Below are positions 1-8,598 of a DNA stretch of 64,000 nt, one piece after another. The notes under the pieces were generated by a model. The model was not told the origin of the DNA. It ran no database searches and was given only the letters and a program-made list of their open reading frames with translations. The position numbers and the translations under genes were made by a program. The stretch's first letter is position 1. Each line of letters starts with the position of its first letter. Source of the DNA: Rugosimonospora acidiphila (lineage in GTDB: Bacteria; Actinomycetota; Actinomycetes; Mycobacteriales; Micromonosporaceae); contig NZ_BAABJQ010000007.1 of the NCBI RefSeq assembly GCF_039543385.1, positions 310,001-374,000 on the forward strand, written 5' to 3'.

Positions 1-2
1 GA

Positions 3-656
3 TCGGCGACGCTGACCCTGGGTGTCGACATCAACGGCGGGAGCCTCGTCTCGGGCAACCCCGTTACGACGACCATCGGCATCCGTGGCCAGAACGCGGT
101 CTACACGTTCTCGGGCACCAGCGGTCAGCATGTCAGCGTTGACGTTTCGCAGACGTCGTGGCCGGCTTCGCCGGGCTACGCGTCGGTTGAATTGGTGAAT
201 CCGACCGGTGGGTTGTTGAACTACTTCAACATCAGCGGCAGCGCGACGTACGGCGACTTCACCCTCAACGCCACTGGCACCTGGACGCTGGTGGTAGACG
301 GGGCGGGGGCGTCCACGGGTGCGGCGACGTTCACCTTCGTCAACGATATCGACGGTGGCGCCATCGTCGCGGGGCAGGCGGTCACCAGCACGATCGGCTT
401 CCGCGGCCAGAACGCGAGATACACCCTGTCCGGTACCAGTGGGCAGCAGGTGACGGTGACCGTCTCGTCGGCGTCCTGGGGGACCGGCTCGGCGAGCATC
501 GGCCTCTACAACTCCAGCGGCGGGTTGTTGAACTACTTCTACATCTCCAACTCGCCCGCGACCGGAACCTTCACCCTCAACGCCACGGGCACCTGGACAC
601 TGGTGGTCGACGGGGCAGGGGCATCCACCGGATCGGCGACCTTCAGCTACGCGTGA
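3..656 (+). CDS. C-terminal part of a secreted protein with tandem PPC-like beta domains (partial)
   Basis: The reading frame is open from the window edge, so the true start lies outside. The 217 visible residues contain two copies of a unit of about 110-120 residues. Each copy has a G-x-RGQNA-x-Y segment, then SGTSGQ, then GLLNYF, and ends in ATGTWTLVVDGAGASTG. The pattern of beta strands resembles bacterial pre-peptidase C-terminal (PPC) domains, which sit at the C-terminus of secreted enzymes, so an extracellular protein is likely. No catalytic region is visible. The two units are very similar to each other, suggesting recent duplication. The assignment to PPC is by pattern, not by search. 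Confidence 0.7.
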   Translation, partial: SATLTLGVDINGGSLVSGNPVTTTIGIRGQNAVYTFSGTSGQHVSVDVSQTSWPASPGYASVELVNPTGGLLNYFNISGSATYGDFTLNATGTWTLVVDGAGASTGAATFTFVNDIDGGAIVAGQAVTSTIGFRGQNARYTLSGTSGQQVTVTVSSASWGTGSASIGLYNSSGGLLNYFYISNSPATGTFTLNATGTWTLVVDGAGASTGSATFSYA

Positions 657-666
657 GTGCACCGGC

Positions 667-701
667 GGCGCCGCCGTCCATCGGTGATGGACGGTGGCGC
701 C
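667..701 (+). terminator. Hairpin terminator after the repeat protein
   Basis: Arms of 16 bases (667-682 and 686-701) pair with a single G.T wobble around a 3-base loop, starting 11 bases after the stop codon. There is no T tract, as is usual in high-GC actinomycetes. Confidence 0.65.
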
Positions 702-768
702 GCGGCTCCGGGCGCCGTCGCGATGGCTCCCCGAACGGGATTGGTCCAACCGTCAGTTGTGGAGGCCA

Positions 769-780
769 GTATGCGCATAC
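769..780. promoter_or_regulatory. Candidate operator of the CzrA-type ArsR repressor
   Basis: GTATGCGCATAC is a perfect 12-bp palindrome located 44 bases before the likely repressor start. Dimeric ArsR/SmtB repressors bind short inverted repeats overlapping their own promoters, so this is a natural autoregulatory site. No binding data. Confidence 0.45.
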
Positions 781-823
781 ACGCAGATACGCAAGCAGGA
801 GAGTGGTGAGGTATGTTATCCGG

Positions 824-1279
824 ATGCACAAGACGTTGGCCGACTTCGAGATGCCCAACGACGAGCAGGTCCACCTGGCCGCCGAGACGTTCCGGCTGCT
901 GGCCGATCCCACCCGCTTGAAGATCCTGTGGGCGCTACTGCAGGGCGAATCGAACGTCGCGTGCCTGGCCGAGCTCGCCGGAGCCGCCCCCGCCGCCGTC
1001 AGTCAGCACCTCGCGAAGCTACGCATGTCCCGGTTGGTCAGGGGCCGCCGCGAGGGCACCTTCGTGTACTACTCGGCCGAGGACACCCACGTGCGGGGTC
1101 TGCTCGCCCAGGCGCTGCATCACGCTGACCACCTCGAGCGGGACCTCCCCGACCCGCACGCCACGGACACGTCAGCACCGCACCTCGACGACGAGACCGA
1201 GCCGGCGACCGAGCCCGCGCCGGCGCGGCGTGTCAACAAGCCCGCGAAGGCACGCGGCACCTCGGCGCGGCGGGGCTGA
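824..1279 (+). CDS. ArsR/SmtB-family metal-sensing repressor, CzrA-type
   Basis: A 151-residue winged-helix repressor. Residues 17-100 carry the ArsR fold, with recognition helix segment AAVSQHLAKL. Helix alpha-5 holds D-x-H-(x10)-H-x2-H (starting DTH, ending HADH), which is exactly the Zn/Co-sensing ligand spacing of CzrA. The Cys pair of arsenic sensors is absent. The last 40 residues are a charged, disordered tail. The frame stays open upstream to 653; ATG 824 was chosen because the family homology begins just after it, although GTG at 803 or 806 is possible. The CDF exporter 123 bases downstream suggests that metal binding releases the repressor and induces efflux. Confidence 0.85.
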   Translation: MHKTLADFEMPNDEQVHLAAETFRLLADPTRLKILWALLQGESNVACLAELAGAAPAAVSQHLAKLRMSRLVRGRREGTFVYYSAEDTHVRGLLAQALHHADHLERDLPDPHATDTSAPHLDDETEPATEPAPARRVNKPAKARGTSARRG

Positions 1280-1402
1280 CCTCCCGGCCGCAGCCGTGCT
1301 CCTGGCGAGGTTCGTGCCGCCGCTGGCCTCGACTCGTCCACTGTGGCCGCAGCCGGCAGCGCCGTCACCACTGGGATTGCGTGGAGTTGAGAGGCTTGTC
1401 GC

Positions 1403-2461
1403 ATGGGACACCGACACGAGGGCTCCAGCCACGAGCACGGGAACGACCACGAGCACGGGCACGACCACGAGCACGGCGGTTCCGGGCATGACGGGCACAG
1501 CCACGGCGTATCGGCCGATGCCGATCGCCGTTGGTTGAGTCTGGCGCTGGGGCTCATCGCCTGTTACATGGCCGGTGAGGTGGTCGTCGGTTTCGTCGCC
1601 GGGTCGCTGGCACTGCTGTCCGACGCGGCGCACATGCTGACCGATGCCGGTGCGATCGTGCTGGCACTGGTCGCGATGCGGCTGGCCGTCCGCCCGCCCA
1701 AGGGTGGTTACACCTACGGGCTCAAACGGGCCGAGATCCTCTCGGCTCAGGCCAACGGGGTCACCATGCTGGTGCTGTCGGTGTGGTTGGGGATCGAGGC
1801 GGTACGGCGGCTGCTGCACCCACCCGCGGTCACCGGCACGCTGGTGCTGGTGACCGCGTTGGTCGGTGTCGCGGTCAACCTCGCCGCGGCCTGGGCGATG
1901 AGCCGCGCCAACCGGGCGAGTCTGAACGTCGAGGGGGCGTTCCAGCACATCCTCACCGACCTGTTCGGTTTCATCGCCACCGCGCTCGCCGGACTGGTCA
2001 TCGTGATCACCGGGTTCTCCCGGGCGGACGCGATCGCCACCCTCGTCGTGGTGGTGCTGATGGTCAAGGCCGGCATCGGCCTCGTCCGCGCGTCCGGCCG
2101 CATCTTCCTCGAGGCGGCCCCGACCGGTGTCGACCCGTCGGAAGTCGGTGGGCGGCTGGCCGCGCAGGCCGACGTGGTGGAGGTACACGACCTGCACGTC
2201 TGGCAGATAACCTCCGGGCAACCCGCCCTGTCCGCACACGTGCTCGTCGCCGAGGGCGCCAACTGCCACGCGGTGCGCGCGGGGATCGAGGACATGCTGC
2301 GCCGCGAGTACCACCTCACGCACAGCACTCTGCAGGTCGACCACGCGGACACCGACCCCACCGTGTCCACCGGCTACGAGGTGAACCTCGACGACCCGGA
2401 CGGCCATTGCACCGACGCGCACGGCGCGTCCTACCGTCCGGGCCTCACCGGGCAGGCGTGA
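1403..2461 (+). CDS. Cation diffusion facilitator (CDF) metal exporter, CzcD/ZitB-like
   Basis: A 352-residue membrane transporter that exchanges cytoplasmic Zn, Co or Ni for protons. Residues 1-38 form a His-rich metal-buffering tail with repeated H-x-H and HEHG elements. About six membrane segments follow. The transport-site motifs are visible: D74 with H77-x3-D81 in helix 2, and H182-x3-D186 in helix 5. A soluble C-terminal ferredoxin-like domain (about 240-340) contains HDLHVWQI, typical of CDF dimerisation domains. The gene follows the CzrA-type repressor on the same strand, which makes a zinc- or cobalt-responsive efflux unit likely. The exact metal cannot be read from the sequence. Confidence 0.9.
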   Translation: MGHRHEGSSHEHGNDHEHGHDHEHGGSGHDGHSHGVSADADRRWLSLALGLIACYMAGEVVVGFVAGSLALLSDAAHMLTDAGAIVLALVAMRLAVRPPKGGYTYGLKRAEILSAQANGVTMLVLSVWLGIEAVRRLLHPPAVTGTLVLVTALVGVAVNLAAAWAMSRANRASLNVEGAFQHILTDLFGFIATALAGLVIVITGFSRADAIATLVVVVLMVKAGIGLVRASGRIFLEAAPTGVDPSEVGGRLAAQADVVEVHDLHVWQITSGQPALSAHVLVAEGANCHAVRAGIEDMLRREYHLTHSTLQVDHADTDPTVSTGYEVNLDDPDGHCTDAHGASYRPGLTGQA

Positions 2462-2567
2462 CCCGGCGCCGGGCCAGCCGATCCACGCAGCGGGATCGCG
2501 GGGCGCTTACGGTTGCCGAGGGTGGCTACCGTGACGGATCGACAATGATCCGCGAGGAGAGAATCGG

Positions 2568-3776
2568 ATGGCCGACCCCCTGCATCCCACGCTCATGACG
2601 AAGGTCCGCGCCACGCTGGCCGGCGAACGCGACACCCTGCTTCTGGAGGCCCTTCGCACGGCGGGGCGTGCCGCCTACGACGAGCTGCTGACCGCGGAGG
2701 AACTGCGCGATGAGCTGACCGCGGCCGGTACGCCCCTGTGGGACGCTCCCACGGCCACCGGGAGCCAGTTCCTCGCCGCCTGGAACGCCTTTGTCCTGCA
2801 GACCCTGGGCGAGGCGTTCCTCGACGCCGACTACACCGCCAACCCCGGCACGATCGGCTACGTTCCGCGGGTCACGTTCGATCAGACCGCGGCGTGGCTG
2901 TCGGCCGTGGAGGGATGGGTCTCCCGCGCCCGGCAGGCCCGGGCCAACCCGGACTACGACATCAGCGCCGAACTCGCTCTGCCGGCCGGGTTGCCCGCGT
3001 GGGCGCGGGTCGAACCATGCCCCGCCGAACATCTCGCCGCGCTGCTGGCCGCCATCCCACCGGTCCGCGAGCACATCGAGGTCGCCCTGCACACGCTGCG
3101 GCATGCCGGTGTGCCGAAGCAGCATCAGCCGGCCGTCAACCAGCTCAACCAGCTCGCCGTGCGGGCCGCCACCGCCGCCGACTACGCGGTGAGCCTGCGC
3201 ACCGAGCGCCACCACCCGGGGCTGCACGAACTGATCGAGAACAACCTGAAGAACGCCCTGGAGTTGTGGTTCCACATTGGACAACTCGCCGCGATGCCGC
3301 GGCTGCTGGTCAGCTACCAGGAGCTGCGTCCGGTCCCGCGGCCGGACATCGCCACCATGCCCGGCGGATCTCGATTCGATCCGTGGTGCCTGACCGACCG
3401 TGCCACCGTTCGACGCTGGCAGGGTGACCGCAAGGCCAAGCAGGCGATCGCGGAGTTGTGGCAGTACGATCCCGACCCGGCCGCGACCCTCGCGCTCAAG
3501 GCGCAGATCGACGTCGCCGTTGCCGCCGGTGACGTGGTCTACTACCGCACTCGCGGAGGCAGCACCTGCTACTACGAATGCCCCTGGTCGCCGCTGTACG
3601 AGGTTCGCCGGCCCACCCGGATCGCCGGGCATTCCCTCAAGGTCCTGCAACAGTTCACCCTGCAGGCCGCGGCCGACAACGTCCTGCGCGGCGGCGCCTT
3701 CCAACGCGGGATCATCATCGGCCCCTTCCAGCCGACCAACGAAGTCGAGTACTGCGACCCCGACGGCCTGCACTGA
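2568..3776 (+). CDS. Protein of unknown function (402 aa)
   Basis: I do not recognise this protein. It is soluble, with no signal peptide or membrane segment. ATG 2568 follows a good GAGGAG ribosome binding site. The first 270 residues are mostly helical with many Ala, Leu and charged residues. The last 100 contain YYRTRGGSTCYYECPW and a hydrophobic GIIIGPF stretch, perhaps a small beta-rich domain. Codon use is typical of the genome, so it is a real gene. It stands alone: the metal exporter lies 106 bases upstream, and a truncated gene in the opposite direction begins just past its stop. Confidence 0.75.
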   Translation: MADPLHPTLMTKVRATLAGERDTLLLEALRTAGRAAYDELLTAEELRDELTAAGTPLWDAPTATGSQFLAAWNAFVLQTLGEAFLDADYTANPGTIGYVPRVTFDQTAAWLSAVEGWVSRARQARANPDYDISAELALPAGLPAWARVEPCPAEHLAALLAAIPPVREHIEVALHTLRHAGVPKQHQPAVNQLNQLAVRAATAADYAVSLRTERHHPGLHELIENNLKNALELWFHIGQLAAMPRLLVSYQELRPVPRPDIATMPGGSRFDPWCLTDRATVRRWQGDRKAKQAIAELWQYDPDPAATLALKAQIDVAVAAGDVVYYRTRGGSTCYYECPWSPLYEVRRPTRIAGHSLKVLQQFTLQAAADNVLRGGAFQRGIIIGPFQPTNEVEYCDPDGLH

Positions 3777-3778
3777 CC

Positions 3779-3874
3779 GGGGTTGCAGTCCCAGGCGTTG
3801 GGCAGCACCAGCGGCCGGTCGGGACGGTGCAGCGAGCGGAAGTGCAGGACGTGTTCGTGATGCGCGTTGGTCAT
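3779..3874 (-). pseudogene. 5' remnant of an isocitrate lyase/PEP mutase family gene
   Basis: On the minus strand from ATG 3874, about 30 residues read MTNAHHEHVLHFRSLH then RPLVLPNAWD. This is the usual N-terminus of isocitrate lyase/PEP phosphonomutase-family proteins (FRxLHxxxxPLVLPNAWDxxSA). The similarity stops near 3785, where the frame runs into the 3' end of the 402-aa gene, and the rest of the roughly 250-residue enzyme is missing. I read this as a gene truncated by deletion or rearrangement; the identification rests on memory of the family motif. Confidence 0.6.
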
Positions 3875-4003
3875 GGGCCCATCAAAGCGCCGGGCGGGTA
3901 GCGGGTCTGGCGGTTATCGGACGTGAACGCTCGTGGTCGGGTCGGTGGCTCGCGGTGGAGCTTCGCGCACCGAAGCGGCTGCGGCGCGGTCGCCGCCCGG
4001 AAC

Positions 4004-4040
4004 AGGCTGTTCGCCCGGACGACGTCCGGGCGAACAGCCT
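4004..4040 (-). terminator. Strong hairpin terminator of the disulfide oxidoreductase
   Basis: Perfect 17-bp arms (4004-4020 and 4024-4040) around a 3-base loop, 18 bases past the stop of the minus-strand oxidoreductase. There is no T tract. Confidence 0.75.
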
Positions 4041-4057
4041 GGCGAAAATCAGCCGCT

Positions 4058-5458
4058 CTACGGTTCGTCGGTCCGCACGATGGTGGCGAGTACGTCGTTG
4101 AGCGCCTCGGTCGAACTGGGATGGGTGTAGACGGCGTCGCGCAGCTCGGTCGCCGTGATCCCGTGCCGGATCGCGAGCGCGACAGTGTTGATGATTTCCT
4201 GCGCGTCCACGCTGAGCAGTGCGGCGCCGAGGATCTCGTCGGTGCTGGCGTCGATCACGAATTTCATCATGCCCCGGGTCTCTTCGACCGCGTACGCCCG
4301 AGGCATCGCCAGGATCTCGGCGACGGGCTGACTGGCGATCGCGACGCGGTAACCCGCCGCGCGGGCCTCCTTCTCGGTCATTCCCACGGTTGCCAGCGGA
4401 GGAGTCATGAACAGGGTGTGCGGCACGGCCAGCCGGTCGGTCGTCGAGCGCCGTGCCTGACCGGTGAGTTGGTCGAGCACGACGCGGCTGTCGTCGAGCG
4501 ACAGGTAGGTGAACTGCGGCCCGCCCCGGACATCGCCGAGGGCGTAGATGTGCGGCTGGCTCGTGCGCAGGTGCTCGTCGACCTCGATGGCACCGGCCGA
4601 GGTGGTCCTGATGCCGGCGGCGTCCAGTCCGAGGTCGTGCGTTGCCGGTATGCGACCGGCGGCGGAGAGGATGGCGTCGACGTCGATGCTGTGTTGCTGG
4701 CCGTCCTTGCCGTACAGGATCGTCGCACCCTGTTCGCCGTCGCGTACCTCGATCACCTGTGCGCCGGTGATGATGTGGATGCCCTCACCGGTCAGGATGC
4801 CTTCGGCCGTGGCGGCCACGTCATCGTCTTCGCGGGACAGGATCCGGTCCGCGTGTTCGAGGATGGTGACCTCGGAGCCGAACGCGCCATAGATCGAGGC
4901 GAACTCGATGCCGAGGTACCCGCCGCCCAGGACCGCCAGCCGCTTCGGCAGGGTGGTCGTCTCGATGAGGTCGGTGCTCGACAGAGTACGGCGACTGGCG
5001 GCCAGCCCCGGAATGTTCGGGACGACCGGCTCGGAACCAGTGTTGATCAACACAGTGTCGGCGGTGACGGTGAGGCGATCGTCGGAGGTGACGACGCTCA
5101 CGGAGTGCGGGTCGAGGAAGGTGGCGCGACCCGTGATCACCGTCACCGTGTCCAGGCTGTCCAACGTGTCGAAGTTGCCCTGACGCATCATTTCCCGGAT
5201 GGACTGGACCTCCCGGACCGACCGCTCGTACCAGTCCTGCGCCCGGTCCTCTGGCCGCCGCTTGTGGGAGCGGTGGACGAGTCCCTTCGTCGGTACGCAG
5301 CCCACATTGGGGCAGGTGCCGCCGTACATGCGCGCCGAGCGCTCCACCACCACGACGCGTTTGCCGAGCCGACCCAGCTTCGCGGCGACGGCCTTGCCCC
5401 CCTTGCCGAAGCCAATGACGAGAACGTCGGCGTGGACAGTCTGGTCTGCAGTACTCAT
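4058..5458 (-). CDS. FAD-dependent pyridine nucleotide-disulfide oxidoreductase, MerA/RclA-like
   Basis: A 466-residue flavoenzyme of the glutathione reductase/mercuric reductase class. The FAD dinucleotide fold begins at residue 11 (VLVIGFGKGG). The redox-active disulfide is Cys49/Cys54 in GGTCPNVGCVPTK, a second nucleotide fold (LAVLGGGYLGIEFA) follows near residue 175, and the C-terminal catalytic HPSSTE lies at 446-451. The N-terminal HMA domain and C-terminal Cys pair of true mercuric reductases are absent, so an RclA-like or general disulfide reductase is more likely than MerA. It is monocistronic. Physiological substrate unknown. Confidence 0.85.
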   Translation of the reverse strand: MSTADQTVHADVLVIGFGKGGKAVAAKLGRLGKRVVVVERSARMYGGTCPNVGCVPTKGLVHRSHKRRPEDRAQDWYERSVREVQSIREMMRQGNFDTLDSLDTVTVITGRATFLDPHSVSVVTSDDRLTVTADTVLINTGSEPVVPNIPGLAASRRTLSSTDLIETTTLPKRLAVLGGGYLGIEFASIYGAFGSEVTILEHADRILSREDDDVAATAEGILTGEGIHIITGAQVIEVRDGEQGATILYGKDGQQHSIDVDAILSAAGRIPATHDLGLDAAGIRTTSAGAIEVDEHLRTSQPHIYALGDVRGGPQFTYLSLDDSRVVLDQLTGQARRSTTDRLAVPHTLFMTPPLATVGMTEKEARAAGYRVAIASQPVAEILAMPRAYAVEETRGMMKFVIDASTDEILGAALLSVDAQEIINTVALAIRHGITATELRDAVYTHPSSTEALNDVLATIVRTDEP

Positions 5459-5861
5459 GTCTCCGGTCTCTCGCGAGCCTAGTGTGATTGGTGATCAACG
5501 CGGGGAGTGGTCACCGCGCACCCGTTCGGGTTCATCCGCCTTCCCATCTGCCGGTCGCGACGGCATGCCGTCCGCGACCTGATCCAGATGGCGCCCTGCG
5601 AGCGTACTCAACGGCCGGCCGGCGTTTGATTCGAACGGCTTATGCCCGCGATAAGTGAAAACGATGGGGGAGGGGCCGCCGGTCGAGCGATCTTTGATCT
5701 CATCGTGCCGGACCGGCCCGCGAAGCGGAGCCGGGTTCGTTCGCCGTTTGGGTCCCACTTGAGTGGGTAGGCGGGTCCCGGACCGGCGCGCGCCGCCGCC
5801 GGTCATCGTCGTGGGCTTCCGGCGACCGCTCGGATCGCTCGGCGCCGATCGGAGGGTGTGC
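5459..5861. other. Intergenic region between divergent genes
   Basis: About 400 bases between the oxidoreductase and the molybdopterin protein. It must hold both promoters. A short inverted repeat, CCCACT-TG-AGTGGG, lies near 5755-5768. Frames that run through it lack start sites or recognisable products; I see no gene. Confidence 0.5.
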
Positions 5862-6464
5862 ATGGCCGGTGTGGTGACCCGGGGATTCAAGGGCAGGCGT
5901 GACCCGTCCGCACCGAAGCTTCCGCCCGGGCAGTACCTGACGCGGGACTTCCCGGTGCTGTCCGCCGGCCCCACCCCCGAGATCCCGCTGGACCAGTGGC
6001 GGTTCACGATCACCGATGAGACGGGGGGGCGGCACGCCTGGCGCTGGCAGGAACTGCTTGACCTGCCCAGCGAGCAACCGACCCTCGACATCCACTGCGT
6101 GACCAAGTGGTCGAAACTGGGGACCCGGTGGGAAGGCGTCTCACTGGACACCTTGCTCTCATCCGTCGGCACCTCGGCGACCCACGCGCTGGTGCACTCC
6201 TATGGCGGCTACTCGACCAACCTGCCCCTGGCCGATCTGCGGGACGGAAAGGCCTGGATCGCCTACCGGTACGAGGGCGAGGACATCCCCGGCGAACACG
6301 GTGGGCCGGCCCGGCTGCTGGTACCGCACCTGTACTTCTGGAAGTCGGCGAAGTGGGTCTGCGGGATCGAACTGCGTGCCGAGGACACCCCGGGATTCTG
6401 GGAGACCATGGGGTACAACAACTACGGCGACCCGTGGCGCGAGCAGCGCTACACGGGAGACTGA
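5862..6464 (+). CDS. Sulfite oxidase/MsrP-like molybdopterin-dependent oxidoreductase
   Basis: A 200-residue protein matching the molybdopterin-binding core of the sulfite oxidase superfamily, the small catalytic-domain-only form. Cys79 in IHCVTKWSKLG is the conserved molybdenum ligand, and the downstream GVSLDTLL and PARLLVPHLYFWKSAKW segments are family hallmarks. There is no signal peptide or dimerisation domain, so it should be cytoplasmic. The frame extends upstream to 5763, but ATG 5862 has a GGAGGG site five bases before it and fits the family. The ferredoxin-reductase-like gene five bases downstream probably supplies electrons. Confidence 0.85.
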   Translation: MAGVVTRGFKGRRDPSAPKLPPGQYLTRDFPVLSAGPTPEIPLDQWRFTITDETGGRHAWRWQELLDLPSEQPTLDIHCVTKWSKLGTRWEGVSLDTLLSSVGTSATHALVHSYGGYSTNLPLADLRDGKAWIAYRYEGEDIPGEHGGPARLLVPHLYFWKSAKWVCGIELRAEDTPGFWETMGYNNYGDPWREQRYTGD

Positions 6465-6469
6465 GTCGC

Positions 6470-7210
6470 GTGGCCGCGCAGCCCATGCACTGGTTGCCCG
6501 CCAAGGCCGAGGATTTCCGCGAGGAGACCGCGACGACGCGCACGATTGTCTTCGACGCGTCCGGCTGGTCGGGCCACCTGGCCGGTCAGCACGTCGACGT
6601 GAGACTGACCGCCGAGGACGGGTACCAGGCCGAACGCAGCTACTCGATCGCGAGCCCGCCGGACGGACAACGGGTCGAGCTGACCGTCCAGCGGGTCCGA
6701 GACGGTGAGGTGTCGCCCTATCTGGTGGGAGAGATGCGGGCCGGCGACGAGGTGGAGCTGCGTGGACCGGTCGGTGGCTGGTTCGTCTGGCGCCCCGAGG
6801 AGTCCGGGCCGGTGCTGCTGATCGCGGGCGGATCGGGCATCGTGCCGCTGATGGCGATGGTACGGCAGCGGGCCCGGGTGGGCAGCCCGACCGCGTTCGC
6901 GCTGCTGTACTCGGTGCGCTCCCCGGACGAGGTGTTCTACGCCGAGGAGCTGTCCCGGCTGTCCGGGCAGGGCGATGGGCTCAACGTGTCGCTGCTGTAC
7001 ACGCGTTCGGCGCCGGAGGGAACCAGCCGGCCGGTGGGTCGGATCGGCCCGGACGATGTCATGGGCGTCAATCTGCCACCCCGATCGGACGTTCGGGCCT
7101 ACGTCTGCGGCCCTACCGCGTTCGTGGAGGCGGTGGCCGGATTGCTGGTGGCTCAGGGGTATGACCAATCCGCGATCCGGACCGAACGATTCGGCCCGAC
7201 GGGAGGCTGA
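6470..7210 (+). CDS. Ferredoxin-NADP reductase-type flavoprotein
   Basis: A 246-residue FAD/NAD(P)H reductase. RSYSIASPP (57-65) is the flavin-binding motif, GGSGIVPLMAM begins the nucleotide-binding half, and YVCGP near residue 210 is the conserved pyridine-nucleotide site. It has no 2Fe-2S domain. The GTG at 6470 follows the molybdoenzyme stop by five bases; ATG 6485 is a possible alternative. It probably passes electrons between NAD(P)H and the molybdoenzyme upstream, an inference from this recurrent gene pairing. Confidence 0.85.
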   Translation: MAAQPMHWLPAKAEDFREETATTRTIVFDASGWSGHLAGQHVDVRLTAEDGYQAERSYSIASPPDGQRVELTVQRVRDGEVSPYLVGEMRAGDEVELRGPVGGWFVWRPEESGPVLLIAGGSGIVPLMAMVRQRARVGSPTAFALLYSVRSPDEVFYAEELSRLSGQGDGLNVSLLYTRSAPEGTSRPVGRIGPDDVMGVNLPPRSDVRAYVCGPTAFVEAVAGLLVAQGYDQSAIRTERFGPTGG

Positions 7211-7211
7211 G

Positions 7212-7502
7212 ATGACCATCGACGATGACGGGAAGTCGGGATATGTCGACGGCAACGCCGTCGCCGGCGCACTTGCCGAGGCGTTCCGGGCCGAGGTCTC
7301 GACCATCGTGCTGACCTGCGTTTCGTGCGGTGGGGTGGGACGGTTCGCGGAGCGGCACGTCTACGATCACGGACCCGGCCTGGTTGTGCGGTGCCCGGAC
7401 TGCGGTGAGGTCAACGCGCGTGTCGTGCGTACCCCGTCGGACATGTGGCTGGATCTACGGGGGTCCCTGTCCTGGCGGATCCCGATGCCGCCGGGATCCT
7501 GA
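7212..7502 (+). CDS. Small zinc-ribbon protein, DUF6510-like
   Basis: A 96-residue protein beginning at ATG 7212, one base after the reductase stop, so translation is probably coupled. Two CxxC pairs (Cys36/39 and Cys61/64) make a rubredoxin-like zinc ribbon, with GxVxRCPDCGEVNARVVR around the second. This matches the small DUF6510 proteins often found after molybdopterin oxidoreductase/flavin reductase pairs in actinomycetes. Function unknown; a maturation or electron-transfer role is a guess from context. Confidence 0.75.
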   Translation: MTIDDDGKSGYVDGNAVAGALAEAFRAEVSTIVLTCVSCGGVGRFAERHVYDHGPGLVVRCPDCGEVNARVVRTPSDMWLDLRGSLSWRIPMPPGS

Positions 7503-7517
7503 CCAGGGCGCGAGCGG

Positions 7518-7742
7518 TCACTCCGTCGGGTCGCGCACGGCGTGCAACAGCCCCTCGAAGTCCTGCTCGCAGGGGCCACACGCGCGCAGGTGAGCCGCGA
7601 CGCCCGGGTACCGGCGAGCCGCCTCGACGGGGTCCGTGACCGCGAGGTCAACGTAGACGTGCAGGATGCCCATCGCCTCCTCGCACCCCACGTCGCGCGG
7701 ATCGGTGTGCAGGAAACGATCGATTGCCGACCAGTCGCTCAT
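7518..7742 (-). CDS. ZAS-type zinc-binding anti-sigma factor
   Basis: A 74-residue cytoplasmic protein. Cys20 together with H51-x3-C55-x2-C58 (HLRACGPC) forms the zinc-binding anti-sigma (ZAS) signature. It has no membrane segment, so it would be a soluble, possibly redox-responsive anti-sigma factor. Its ATG overlaps the sigma factor stop by four bases (ATGA), the usual arrangement for a sigma/anti-sigma pair. Frames extending further upstream run into the sigma gene and are shadows. Confidence 0.75.
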   Translation of the reverse strand: MSDWSAIDRFLHTDPRDVGCEEAMGILHVYVDLAVTDPVEAARRYPGVAAHLRACGPCEQDFEGLLHAVRDPTE

Positions 7743-8413
7743 GAACGCCCCGCAGTGTCCTGGTGCAGATACCCGCCAGCGACCAGCGCGGCCCGCAACT
7801 TGCGTCTGGCGTCGAACATGGTCTTGTAGATCGCGTTCCGGTTGGTGCCCAGCCGCGCGACCAGGGCGTCCAGCGGAACGGCGTTGAGCACGAGCGCGAC
7901 GAACACCTGCCGCTGGTGGTCGGTGAGTTCCGTGTCCACCGCGTGACGCAGCGCGTCCATCAGCTCCCGCCACTCGGACTGCGTGGCCGGCGCCAGCCCG
8001 AAGCGGTCCGGCAGCCGGTCCCAGTCCTCGGCGTCCATCCGCACCTCGGGATCGCGCCAGAAGTGCCGGCCGACCTTGGTCGACACCTCGAAGACGACGA
8101 ACCGGTATGCCCAGGTGGTGAACTGGCTCTCCGCACGGAACTGACCGAGCTTCCCGACGATCGCCAGCAGTGCGTCGTCGGCGGCCTGGTGAGCCAGGTC
8201 CTCGAACTCGGGACCCTCGACGCGCAGCTGCCCAGCGCGGCGCCGCAGTTCGCCGCGCGCCACCCGCAGCAGCAGACCGTGCAGCCGGGACAGAGCGGCC
8301 TCCCGCTCGGCTCCCACGCCGCCGAGCGACCGCACCCACGCGTCCGACTCCGGATCGAGCCGGCGCGGCGAAGCGTGACTCCCGTCCACGCCAGGGTTCA
8401 CAGGCACCACCAC
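7739..8413 (-). CDS. ECF-family RNA polymerase sigma factor
   Basis: A 224-residue sigma-70-family protein. Region 2 spans about 50-125 (FEDLAHQAADDALLAI, FTTWAYRFVVFEV) and region 4 about 155-215, with DHQRQVFVALVLNAVPLDALVARLGTNRNAIYK split around the helix-turn-helix. The N-terminus is slightly longer than usual. It is followed, with overlap, by its likely ZAS anti-sigma factor, and diverges from the secreted beta-propeller gene at 8599, which may be one of its targets. Confidence 0.85.
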   Translation of the reverse strand: MVVPVNPGVDGSHASPRRLDPESDAWVRSLGGVGAEREAALSRLHGLLLRVARGELRRRAGQLRVEGPEFEDLAHQAADDALLAIVGKLGQFRAESQFTTWAYRFVVFEVSTKVGRHFWRDPEVRMDAEDWDRLPDRFGLAPATQSEWRELMDALRHAVDTELTDHQRQVFVALVLNAVPLDALVARLGTNRNAIYKTMFDARRKLRAALVAGGYLHQDTAGRS

Positions 8414-8527
8414 GCAGCGATCCTACGAGTCGCCGCGTCGTCGACCGGGTCGCGGTCGACGCCCGCACCGTTACCGGCCCTGACCGCAAGAGGTTACGGA
8501 CCACTTAACGGCCGGCATGGGAGCGCG

Positions 8528-8547
8528 CCCGGCGGTAAGACGCCGGG
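8528..8547. promoter_or_regulatory. Short inverted repeat in the divergent sigma factor/beta-propeller promoter region
   Basis: CCCGGCG (8528-8534) and CGCCGGG (8541-8547) are separated by six bases, 52 bases before the beta-propeller start. It could be an operator or leader hairpin. Confidence 0.25.
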
Positions 8548-8598
8548 GGTGCCCGATGCCAACCATGCGTCCGACAGGTAGACCCCAGAGGAGAAGTC

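Noticed and set aside
4058..5458. Mercuric reductase
   Set aside because: No HMA domain or C-terminal Cys pair, and no merR or merT nearby; only the general disulfide reductase core is present.
3923..5482. 519-aa plus-strand reading frame
   Set aside because: It lies opposite the flavin disulfide oxidoreductase, whose motifs are complete; high GC third positions keep the antisense frame open.
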